Shown piece by piece: positions 12,330-16,025 of a stretch of DNA of 16,025 nucleotides (the first letter of the stretch is position 1; every line of letters begins with the position of its first letter). Source of the stretch: Dunaliella salina (taxonomy: Eukaryota > Chlorophyta > Chlorophyceae > Chlamydomonadales > Dunaliellaceae). A program made the translations under genes and the position numbers. The DNA lies in assembly GCA_002284615.2 (NCBI GenBank), contig MU069509.1:371383-387407 (forward strand), read 5' to 3'. The notes beneath the pieces are model-generated. The model did not search any database. It had not been told where the DNA came from and saw only the letters and a program-made list of their open reading frames with translations.

Positions 12330-15300
12330 GTTGTCCGTGAGGGTATCATCAATGCCTAGAGTTCATCACAAGGGATCACTTGGCCACAGGGGATCATGAG
12401 AGTGGCTGAGCATCCAAGACAGTCTGGAAGAAGAAGGAACAGATGTCTTAATATAAACTAAGGCCCTTCTTGCTCTCGTCTGGGAACAAGCTTGGAGATG
12501 TTTAATTGAGCCAAACTGTGCAATTTTCAATGGATTGGTCAAAACATGAGTCCTCGTTTTAAATATGGACGATCAAGTCTTCACACAACCCCTTTTCATT
12601 ACTCCCAAGGCTCATGGGTGATCACGGCATGGAAGTTTGAAATTTCATTACTCCCATTCATTACTTTTCATTACTCCCATTCATTCCTCTTCATTACTCC
12701 CAAGGCTCATGGGTGATCACGGCATGGAAGTTTGAATGCAGCCTTCAATCTTGAGCTTTCGATGTAGATGCCTTCACAATTGTTTCCCTGCCTACCCACA
12801 CTCCCATACAACATACAATGCCTGCGTCCTTGCGTTTTCAGGTTCATATCCTTAGCACGCAATCCTTATGTAAATGATGGACTGCCTCCCCACCCCCTCC
12901 CTTGCATTTTCCAGGTTCATTCCTCAGCAGGCAATCCTCATGCGAATACCTGCGTCCTTGCGTTTTCAGGTTCATATCCTTAGCAGGCAATCCTCATGTG
13001 GATGATGGCTTCATCTACAGCCTTTCCACCCCATCCTTGCTTTTTTGGGTCCATATCCTTTGCAGGCAATCCCCATGCGAATGCCTGCATCCTTGTGTGT
13101 TCAGGTGCATATCCTTAGCAGGCAATCCTTATGTGGACAATGGCCTGATCTACTGCCTCCCCACCCCATCCCTTGCATTTTCCAGGTTCATTCCTCAGCA
13201 GGCAACCCTCATGTGGATGATGGCTTCATCAACCGCCTCTCCACCCCATCCCTTGCATTTTCCAGGTCCATATCCTTAGCAGGCAACCCTCATGTGGATG
13301 ATGGCTTCATCTACCGCCTCTCCACCCCAGACCTGCGCCATGCCACCTTTTCCGGGTGCTATGGTCTGTCCAATCTGGGCTTGGCACGCCTTGCACGCTC
13401 TGCGCCCAATCTCACTGCCCTGGACCTGTCTGGCTGTGACACTCAGGTGACTGAGCGACCTTCGCTGCACTGTGTTGCTTTTGTGACTGTTTGCACGCTC
13501 CGCGCCTAATCACACTGCCCTGGACCTTTCTGGCTGTGACACTCAGGTGACTGTGTAACAGATCCCCAGTATCACTAAGCTGTTCATGCATCCGGCATGC
13601 ATCCTTGTGTGCCCTGAGCATCCCTGACTTCTTGTCATGTCCCACACATAGTTGGATGAAAAGTTGGCATGTAGGGGTGCTGTTCAAAGCTCAGAGGCTG
13701 TGCTGTAACGTGTTGTTTATGCTGTAATGTGTTGTTTGTGAGACTGGGTTGCAGGGTTTTGTGATTCAAAGTTTGATTTTGGGAATGAATGTCGCTAGCA
13801 ACTTTGTTGCTGAAGGCTGCCCTTTTGCGAGGGGGACAACAGCAGGATTCTGCAGGAAAATTATAGGCGATCATCCTGCTGAAAGACTCAGCACAGCAGG
13901 ATTCTGTAGTAAAGCCATAGGCAGCCATACAGCTCCAAGACTCACAACAGCAAGACTCTGTAGAAAAACCACAGGCAACAACGTTGCCTTAAGGACAGCC
14001 AGCAGGGCCCATCAGCATCCATTTCTGCCCAAAAGACAGGCAAAGAAAAAGTTTACTCAACTACTTACAGAACTGCATCCATGCCTGCTCAAAGAACAGG
14101 CAAGAAAAAATGTCTATCCATGCCTGCTCAGGGAACAGGCAAGAAAAAATGTCTATCCATGCCTGCTCAAAGGACAGACAGAGAACAAGCATCCATGACC
14201 GCTCAAAGAACTGCATCCATGGCTGCTCAAAAAACAGGCGCAAACATCCATGGCTGCTCAAAGGACAGGCAAGTAACAAGTATCCTAGGTTGCTCAAAGA
14301 GCCGCATCCGTGACTGCTCAAACAACAGGCAGGGGGACCTCCAACAATCTTGAGTGGAGCAATGTACTATCCAAAAAGGCATACACCCATGTGTCACTCA
14401 TTATACCAGAACAGAGCATGGGTACCGTAGCAGTAACAGTAAACGATACAGGGCAACCGCATGATATGCAGTAATGTCGGGACATACAAGTAATGTCAGA
14501 AGATACATGTTATATCAGGAGAGCCATGTGGCAGCGTACTGGATCACTAAGGACCATGGGTATGCTGGAATTTGTGTCATCTGTGCGTTGAATCATCAGT
14601 GTGCCAGGGATCAATACTTTGCCATAAAGTGAGAAGAGGGTTGAGAGGTTTGCAAAAGGGGCTTTGAAGAGGGCAAAAAAGGCCCCCAAAAGGCTCTTTG
14701 TCCCGCTTTTGCCGCATGCTCAACCCTCTTTACCCAATCCTACCTCAGGCTGCTGGTGAGCGCGACACAGGTGTTGGCAGCACTTTTGTCTCCGCTTATG
14801 CCAACCTACCCACACATGCACCTTGGATACTTGTCATATGTAGCAGGCAATGTTATGTCATACTGACCTGCACATAGCTGCACGCAGGTCAAAATGCACA
14901 CAGGTCAAAATGCACACAGGTCAAAATGCACACAGGTCAAAATGTCGTACTGACCTGCACACAGTTGCACACAGGTCAAAATGCACACAGGTCAAAATGC
15001 ACACAGGTCAAAATGTCATACTGACCTGCACACAGTTGCACACACACAGGTCAAAATGCACACAGGTCAAAATGTCATACTGACCTGCACACAGATGCAC
15101 ACAGGTCAAAATGCACACAGGTTAAAATGTCATACACCTGCACACAGCTGCATACAGGTCAAACATGCTGTTGCATGCTCACTGGCTGCAAATAAGTGCG
15201 TTTGGTGATAACACCCTCGTCTCCTCTCCTGCCAACTTCTACTTACCCAAAGATCACAGACATTGGCATGGCGGCCTTGGGGCAACTAAGGCATCTGCAG

Positions 15301-15964
15301 CACCTGTTCCTCACCTTTAACTCGATGGTTTCTATGTATATGGATCTAGGTTTTGCTAATTGTTTTCCAAATACAAGGATTTGGAGGCACATTCGTGTTT
15401 CCGCTCCTGATTACTACAAATTACACACAGATCACGGACATTGGCGTGGCGGCCTTGGGGCAACTAAGGCGCCTGCAGCGCCTGTCTCTGGCTTTCAACT
15501 CTATGGTGACTGACAAGGGTGTGGAGGCCCTCTTAAAGGCCGGCCACCTGCCCCCTGAAGACCCCTTCAGCCCTGACCCAACGCCCTCAGGCACCTCCTC
15601 GCCCTGCTGCGCAAGCAGCGCCTGTAGCACCATGAGCAGCACCTGCAGCAGCTTTAGCAGCTGCAGCCTGGAGGGCAGGAGCAGCGTGTTTGAGGCTTCC
15701 AACCACGCACAGATGTCGCACACTGCGGCGGTTGATTGCTGTGACTCCGCAGTAATCGCCCATTTGCAAACTGGATTGCATGGAAAGGATGAGCTCTTGA
15801 CCCCGGCCATGCGCGGGGGGACAGCAGAGGGTGTCCAACGTGGCGCTCAAGGCGTTGGCTCATGCGTAAGCGGGCCAAGTTCGAGGGGTGTGGGTGCAAA
15901 AGTAGAGAACAAGGCCGCCTCAGGCGGCAGTGCCTGCAGCCCCTTGACGCACCTGAGCTTGGCG

Positions 15965-15969
<5 letters not shown>
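561..15969 (+). CDS. Partial multi-exon leucine-rich-repeat (AMN1 / F-box-LRR-like) protein gene
   Basis: Join of ten exons: 561-654, 1792-1841, 2245-2335, 4864-4971, 8259-8782, 9593-9636, 11943-12000, 12062-12187, 13266-13446, 15431-15969. Seen: every junction has GT at the donor and AG at the acceptor, and the intron phases run 0, 2, 0, 0, 2, 1, 2, 2, 0 without conflict. The joined frame, about 604 codons, shows repeated LxxLxL strands followed by VTDxG/ITDxG-type helices every 24-29 residues. Examples are LTALDLSGC, ITDIGVAAL, LRSISLAGN and MVTDKGVEALL. Known: this pattern is typical of cysteine-containing LRRs of AMN1 and SCF F-box/LRR proteins, which bind partner proteins on a curved solenoid. 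Inferred: a protein-interaction scaffold; a role as a ubiquitin-ligase receptor cannot be asserted because no F-box is in the window. Both ends are missing: exon 1 begins inside a codon and exon 10 runs into an intron at the window edge. Confidence 0.75.
772..1400. repeat. Duplicated exon 2 boundary segments
   Basis: Two segments, about 772-872 and 1303-1412, share the order ttgattgagc, aaggggc, caaaccatat, then a (c)tccag acceptor and gcctgct, which is the start of exon 2. The second extends into an exon-like stretch reading ALALRELHLHTC, but with a one-base insertion relative to exon 2. They look like decayed copies of the intron 1/exon 2 junction, with the true exon last. Confidence 0.6.
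860..1303. repeat. Minisatellite, ~25-base unit
   Basis: About 18 imperfect copies of a unit built on gttgtcaacacttgactacc, with variation mainly between caac and cagc and between tacc and tagc. Some units are shortened. It starts within the exon 2 boundary copy at 850-872 and ends just before the second boundary copy. Confidence 0.92.
1411..1760. repeat. Imperfect repeat of acacatgcgaccacc type
   Basis: Repeated cacacatgcgaccacctac-like units of roughly 20-25 bases, interrupted at about 1505-1570 by AT-rich sequence. It lies inside intron 1, immediately upstream of exon 2. Confidence 0.75.
1792..1841 (+). CDS. Exon 2: short LRR exon
   Basis: Fifty bases between gactccag and a GTGAGG donor. 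Only one of the three frames is open and it reads ACSALEELRLHNVSFG, with LEELRL matching the LxxLxL strand of an LRR. It starts in phase 0 and ends in phase 2, matching exons 1 and 3. Two degenerate copies of the same acceptor-plus-exon start lie upstream, at about 850 and 1374. The copy at 1374 has a one-base insertion that moves the LRR reading to another frame. Short exon length limits certainty, but the open frame, the LRR match and the phase fit together support it. Confidence 0.68.
2138..2228. repeat. (CA)n microsatellite before the exon 3 acceptor
   Basis: CA dinucleotides with two early interruptions (cgtac and cgc). The tract ends 16 bases before exon 3, so it directly abuts the short pyrimidine tract of the acceptor. 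Confidence 0.97.
2245..2335 (+). CDS. Exon 3: LRR exon
   Basis: The acceptor is strong: tatacttttgcag at 2232-2244, directly after a (CA)n tract. The exon ends in gatgcag before a GTGCGT donor. The first base completes a Ser codon with the AG left from exon 2; the frame then reads GCPPTSAENFASFLPHVPG and LHTLVLKQQMQ. LHTLVL is a canonical LRR strand, preceded by an amphipathic helix ending in LPHVPG. The exon ends in phase 0, and joining directly to exon 4 gives KQQMQ-GLQQPEM with a 28-residue spacing to the next strand, so no extra exon is needed in the 2.5 kb intron that follows. Confidence 0.75.
2336..3050. other. Intron 3, 5' part
   Basis: Contains a short direct duplication of ccttgacttgc(a/t)gaaggtca at about 2451-2470 and 2480-2498. 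From 2811, after a good acceptor-like tgtttccag, an open phase 0 frame reads PDTSEGSLVRTLQAYQLGQA and continues into the next repeat array without LRR character. I do not call it an exon because exon 3 joins exon 4 perfectly without it; an optional exon cannot be excluded. Confidence 0.45.
3055..3535. repeat. Minisatellite with both repeat orientations
   Basis: Many imperfect copies of ggcaagctgctgagtgcact (about 22-25 bases, with spacers). Most are in one orientation; those at 3102-3143 are inverted, giving two interleaved inverted repeats (3067-3080 with 3102-3115, 14 bases; 3085-3100 with 3128-3143, 16 bases). Open frames on both strands here follow from the repeat and are not genes. Confidence 0.85.
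3560..3870. repeat. Minisatellite, ~41-base unit
   Basis: About seven to eight copies, 85-95% alike by eye, of a unit containing caacaggctatgcaccagat, then agccatgcattggatgggtc. Because 41 is not a multiple of three, the unit cycles through frames, so the open frames here are by-products. Confidence 0.92.
4036..4075 (+). repeat. CAG/GCA trinucleotide run
   Basis: About a dozen CAG-type triplets interrupted by GAG. An AG lies just upstream (gctcag) and a GTGCAC follows at 4107. A phase 0 frame would read QEQQQQQQEQQPPLPASLAS. It recalls the poly-Gln of exon 5, but no LRR is attached and it is not needed by the exon chain, so I leave it as a repeat. Confidence 0.8.
4144..4217. repeat. (CA)37 microsatellite
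   Basis: Uninterrupted CA dinucleotides within intron 3. No exon boundary was identified next to it. Confidence 0.98.
4218..4863. other. Intron 3, 3' part
   Basis: Non-repetitive sequence without a convincing exon. It holds a G-rich patch at about 4633-4662 (ggggcggggg and gtgggggagg). Short open frames occur on both strands but overlap one another and match nothing I recognise. Confidence 0.5.
4864..4971 (+). CDS. Exon 4: symmetric 108-base LRR exon, founder of a tandem array
   Basis: Acceptor ttggctcgcag, then 36 codons in phase 0-0, then a perfect GTGAGT donor at 4972. The frame reads GLQQPEMRGLGKALGPR, LRTLRVVLPVHQ and ACVFVHE. LRTLRV is the LRR strand and the helix is completed by the first residues of exon 5 (VPALLCRSTT). 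A second in-frame acceptor nine bases in (cttgcag, exon start 4873) could remove three residues. Eleven further degenerate copies of the exon body and its donor follow in tandem to about 6170. None of those I examined has a convincing acceptor of its own, so I treat only the first copy as an exon. Its length is a multiple of three and both ends are phase 0, so skipping it would keep the frame. Confidence 0.75.
4972..6175 (+). repeat. Tandem array of exon 4/donor junction copies
   Basis: Eleven degenerate copies of exon 4 and the start of its intron follow the founder. The shared core (cactgagagtggtgctgcc, then gtccatcaagcatgtg and gtacatgaggtga) recurs at about 5015, 5123, 5232, 5344, 5451, 5571, 5683, 5795, 5900, 6001 and 6101, spaced 100-120 bases. 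A donor-like gtgagt remains in some copies (near 5497 and 5733). Units pass from intron start straight back to exon body, with no acceptor between. Copy 3 still reads LRGLGKALGSRLRTLRVVQP; most later copies carry frame changes or stops. Confidence 0.9.
6176..6717. other. Intron 4 segment without a recognisable gene
   Basis: Pyrimidine-rich sequence with a small repeat at about 6480-6555, where variants of gcccagtgcagcctt occur three to four times. No exon-like or RNA gene signal was found. Confidence 0.5.
6718..6925. repeat. Minisatellite, ~20-base unit with ~80-base higher order
   Basis: About ten copies of ccctcactgca(t/c)gcagcctt. The variant cccccactgcatgttt/cccc recurs about 80 bases apart, so the array seems to have grown partly by duplicating a four-unit block. 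Confidence 0.9.
6926..7709. other. Intron 4 segment, unremarkable
   Basis: Mostly non-repetitive and AT-richer around 6980-7110. A 99-codon open frame from 7209 has no features I recognise and fits no splice chain. No tRNA-like clover was seen. Confidence 0.45.
7710..8150. repeat. Tandem repeat, four copies of ~107 bases
   Basis: Each unit contains a gatgcatgcccctctgcctg-like block, a purine-rich gaaagaaagaag block, ctgcgcagtccaa(a/g)tctgg and cattaagcccctgcctgctc. Starts fall at about 7712, 7820, 7925 and 8037. The block gcgcgcatgaagaccctgcc at about 8007 resembles the acceptor and first bases of exon 5 (gcgcgcaggtccctgccctg), so this may be another set of exon-boundary copies; the resemblance is short. 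Confidence 0.85.
8259..8782 (+). CDS. Exon 5: LRR exon with poly-Gln/Ala/Ser insert
   Basis: Acceptor gcgcgcgcag, 174 codons plus two bases, donor GTGAGT at 8783. Residues 1-38 complete one repeat and hold a second: VPALLCRSTT, LRELEVEAL, VLRTMLG. Residues from about 45 to 115 form a low-complexity insert: nine consecutive Gln at about 52-60, Ala/Gly/Ser runs, a poly-Ser stretch coded mostly by TCA/TCG repeats and a poly-Ala stretch coded by GCA repeats. The solenoid then resumes with VQRFSLKGHTFVSDACLQCV and LQQLSLDLLPVVADS. The insert lies in an LRR loop and is probably disordered. The open frame extends upstream of the acceptor to 8013, but that part is a ~107-base tandem repeat and not LRR. 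The 3' end of this exon and its donor are copied several times in the next intron. Confidence 0.85.
8783..9310 (+). repeat. Copies of the exon 5/donor junction
   Basis: The end of exon 5 and its donor (gctgatggagggcggcccct, then tcgggtgagtgcgcagcaca) recur in degraded form at about 8969, 9061, 9185 and 9278, each followed by gaatcatca-like and gcattgttgatgctcc-like sequence. One copy (8969) keeps a donor-like gtaagt; the rest read ggtgcgcag. Confidence 0.8.
9311..9592. other. Intron 5, 3' end
   Basis: Non-repetitive. It ends in a T-rich stretch (gctttttgatatttgcggct) that could act as the pyrimidine tract for the exon 6 acceptor. Confidence 0.45.
9593..9636 (+). CDS. Exon 6 (candidate): short LRR exon
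   Basis: Acceptor ggctttgaacag, preceded by the pyrimidine-rich gctttttgatatttg; donor GTAGCA at 9637. One leading base completes a Gly codon with the GG left by exon 5. The frame then reads MSRLLSLGCFNFAQ and leaves one base. SRLLSLGCFNF fits an LRR strand, and joining to exon 7 as drawn gives a 25-residue spacing to the next strand, LRSLQL. Without exons 6 and 7, exon 5 would join exon 8 in phase but a strand would be missing before FVSASGIQAL. Small size and an average donor keep confidence moderate. Confidence 0.5.
9637..10215. repeat. Minisatellite, 43-base unit
   Basis: About 13 copies built on gtggcaaagggaatgcttg, tgtctgcagttgcaagtgg and a variable aaaaa linker; shorter units lack the linker. 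It begins at the exon 6 donor. The unit has few stops in any frame and 43 is not a multiple of three, so it creates open frames of 90-225 codons on both strands. A single N lies at 10048. Confidence 0.95.
10200..11420. repeat. Degenerate ~120-base repeats with gcagccatggagtc core
   Basis: The core gcagccat(g/a)gagtc(c/t), often followed by a (g)ttcaa(c/g)-like tail and by (t)ctgcagttgcaag, recurs at about 10213, 10348, 10498, 10553, 10640, 10698, 11226, 11282 and 11388. The final relative, gttgccatggagtcactgtc at 11931-11950, leads into candidate exon 7. The family is continuous in content with the 43-base array before it. Confidence 0.75.
10785..11155. other. Segment interrupting the ~120-base repeats
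   Basis: Non-repeat sequence flanked on both sides by the gcagccatgg family. Its left end has three near-palindromic decamers, gttcgggaac (10790), gttcgagaac (10808) and gttcgcgaac (10833). Its right end has gaacc and cgaac motifs (about 11100-11150). In between is a C-rich stretch (10919-10962). It could be an inserted non-autonomous element, but I could not define clean terminal repeats or a target duplication. Confidence 0.35.
11421..11942. other. Intron 6, 3' part
   Basis: Non-repetitive, AT-richer sequence with recurring ttttacgagg and ttgcgag words. No exon or RNA gene is supported before 11943. Confidence 0.45.
11943..12000 (+). CDS. Exon 7 (candidate): LRR exon with weak splice sites
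   Basis: The frame reads TVKRSLLVLQALRSLQLEA, and LRSLQLEA followed by FVSASGIQAL of exon 8 makes a textbook LRR, so some exon must supply this strand. With the acceptor at gccatggag (start 11943) phase 1 matches exon 6 and the repeat spacing is 25 residues. A start at 11976 (gtgctgcaag) has the same phase but shortens the repeat by 11 residues. The donor is GTTTTT, which is weak, and the next intron is only 61 bases. A GAG acceptor is also unusual. The coding match is good; the exact edges are not settled. Confidence 0.38.
12062..12187 (+). CDS. Exon 8: LRR exon ending at a (GT)n donor
   Basis: Acceptor accgtccacag, then one base completing an Ala codon if exon 7 is correct, or a Gly codon from exon 5. 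The frame reads FVSASGIQALQRCCPE, LQGLSFAHVPL, SREAVHAVASMPR and then L plus AG of a split codon. CCPELQGL and the VSASGIQAL helix are diagnostic of cysteine-containing LRRs. The exon ends at cctcag, and the donor is the first GT of a 140-base (GT)n microsatellite. It ends in phase 2; joining to exon 9 restores the strand LRSISLAGN across the junction, which is strong evidence for both boundaries. Confidence 0.86.
12188..12327. repeat. (GT)n microsatellite forming the exon 8 donor
   Basis: About 70 GT units beginning exactly at the exon 8 donor, with a single N at 12258, so the true length is unknown. Confidence 0.98.
12328..12830. other. Intron 8, middle part
   Basis: Largely non-repetitive apart from a perfect 47-base direct duplication (12595-12641 and 12690-12736) and short ttcattactcccattcatt repeats between the copies. 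No exon seen. Confidence 0.55.
12831..13265 (+). repeat. Tandem array of acceptor/exon 9 start copies
   Basis: Six copies of the exon 9 5' junction precede the true one. Exon-like starts fall at 12842, 12915, 12970, 13049, 13105 and 13186, followed by the real start at 13266. Most keep an acceptor-like ttttcag or ttttccag (13049 has lost it: tttttgg) and a frame reading ISLAGNPHVDDGF or close variants. Two unit types seem to alternate, one ending in atgcctgcatccttgcg-like sequence and one in ccgcctctccaccccatccc. None of the six continues into the downstream LRR sequence or a donor. Confidence 0.9.
13266..13446 (+). CDS. Exon 9: LRR exon, last of seven tandem acceptor copies
   Basis: Acceptor gcattttccag, one base completing the Arg codon begun in exon 8, then SISLAGNPHVDDGF, LRHATFSGCYGLS, NLGLARLARSAPN and LTALDLSGCDTQ, ending in phase 0 before a GTGACT donor. 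SGCYGLSNLGL and DLSGCDTQ are typical cysteine-containing LRR strands. The first codons of this exon with their acceptor also occur six times upstream, but only this copy continues into the remaining LRR sequence and reaches a donor. A nearer AG at 13282 would break the phase. Reading through the donor meets a stop codon in the duplicated segment that follows. Confidence 0.88.
13491..13553 (+). repeat. Copy of the exon 9 3' end and donor
   Basis: Matches 13391-13453 with only a few substitutions, exactly 100 bases downstream. It includes gacactcag and the gtgactg donor. A one-codon change turns the in-frame CCCAAT context into a TAA stop when read through from exon 9. Confidence 0.93.
13830..14340. 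repeat. Two adjoining minisatellites
   Basis: First, about three copies of a ~60-base unit containing cagcaggattctg(c/t)ag. Then from about 14000, eight or so copies of a ~25-42-base unit containing catccatgcctgctcaaaga and acaggcaagaaaaaatgtct. Open frames on both strands here are repeat by-products. Confidence 0.85.
14341..14849. other. Intron 9, mostly unique sequence
   Basis: Contains weak repeats of gtaatgtc(g/a)gga-acatac at about 14470-14520 and the inverted repeat described separately. No exon seen. At about 14787-14818, gtctccgcttatgccaacct resembles the pre-acceptor sequence found before the exon 10 copy at 15253. Confidence 0.45.
14634..14730. repeat. Inverted repeat, possible ~97-base hairpin
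   Basis: aagagggttgag (14634-14645) is the exact reverse complement of ctcaaccctctt (14719-14730). Inside it, gcaaaaggg (from 14652) can pair imperfectly with cccgcttttgc (14702-14712). Confidence 0.7.
14855..15165. repeat. Minisatellite, 16-17-base unit in ~70-90-base blocks
   Basis: Runs of gcacacaggtcaaaat separated by gtcatactgacctgcacaca-like spacers, giving a two-level array. The spacer's tgacctg is the inverse of the unit's caggtca. Confidence 0.92.
15215..15330 (+). pseudogene. Truncated upstream copy of the exon 10 5' part
   Basis: From 15253 the sequence reads ITDIGMAALGQLRHL, QHLFLTFNSMV and closely matches the start of exon 10, 178 bases before it. About 35 bases of pre-acceptor sequence are also shared. 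The acceptor is acccaaag rather than cacacag. Similarity ends after ctcgatggt, before any good donor (only GTTTCT). It reads in the same phase as exon 10, so it could once have been, or could still be, an alternative exon; truncation makes a relic likelier. Confidence 0.75.
15431..15969 (+). CDS. Exon 10: LRR exon with long Ser/Cys-rich insert
   Basis: Acceptor ttacacacag, phase 0. The frame opens ITDIGVAALGQLRR, LQRLSLAFNSM, VTDKGVEALLKAGH. Joined to exon 9 it gives DTQ-ITDIG, a perfect LRR link. Residues from about 40 to 168 are an insert rich in Ser, Pro, Gly, Thr and Cys (for example PEDPFSPDPTPSG and CCASSACSTMSSTC). The solenoid resumes with LTHLSLAC at the end. The donor is probably the first GT of the terminal (GT)n tract, leaving AA; a following C or T would make the Asn typical of LRR strands. 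The exon has no stop, so the gene continues beyond the window. A truncated copy of its 5' part lies 178 bases upstream. Confidence 0.88.

Positions 15970-16025
<56 letters not shown>
15970..16025. repeat. (GT)28 microsatellite forming the exon 10 donor
   Basis: Uninterrupted GT from the exon 10 boundary to the window end. Confidence 0.97.

Noticed and set aside
13490..13560. Use of the duplicated exon 9 end as a longer exon
   Set aside because: Reading through the first donor meets TAA within the copy, before the second donor.
14855..15165. aggtca words as hormone-receptor-type binding sites
   Set aside because: They are part of a simple tandem repeat in an intron and such receptors are not expected in the likely host group.

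Overview
The window looks like a stretch of a eukaryotic nuclear genome. It has GT-AG introns with well-formed splice sites, codons interrupted at fixed phases, (GT)n/(CA)n microsatellites, many families of short tandem repeats, and coding exons with homopolymeric Gln, Ala and Ser tracts. Base composition near 50% GC, Ala/Ser/Gln-rich inserts and repeat-swollen introns would suit a chlamydomonadalean green alga (a Dunaliella-like genome). That placement is inference from style, not a match. Two single N characters (10048 and 12258), both inside repeats, mark unresolved assembly joins.

I can support one gene, on the + strand and running off both ends. It encodes a leucine-rich-repeat (LRR) protein of the cysteine-containing, ribonuclease-inhibitor-like type seen in AMN1 and F-box/LRR proteins. 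I assembled ten exons by hand: 561-654, 1792-1841, 2245-2335, 4864-4971, 8259-8782, 9593-9636, 11943-12000, 12062-12187, 13266-13446 and 15431-15969. Intron phases agree at every junction, and the joined frame gives about 604 codons with some 14-15 LRRs at a 24-29 residue period. Exons 3, 4, 5, 8, 9 and 10 are well supported, exon 2 fairly well; exons 1 and 6 are weaker, and exon 7 is the least certain. Two LRR loops carry large low-complexity inserts (in exons 5 and 10). No F-box or other effector domain, start codon or stop codon is visible, so the N- and C-termini lie outside the window.

The introns hold the most unusual feature. Most of their length is tandem repeat, and in several cases the repeat unit is recognisably a copy of the adjacent exon-intron junction. 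Twelve copies of the exon 4/donor junction lie downstream of exon 4, and six copies of the acceptor/exon 9 junction lie upstream of exon 9. Several exon 5/donor copies follow exon 5, one copy of the exon 9 3' end follows exon 9, and an exon 10 5' copy precedes exon 10. (GT)n microsatellites begin exactly at two donors and a (CA)n tract ends just before one acceptor. I saw no convincing second gene, tRNA, rRNA, CRISPR array or autonomous transposon. Long open frames inside the repeat arrays, including a 225-residue one on the minus strand, arise because repeat units without stops cycle through the frames.
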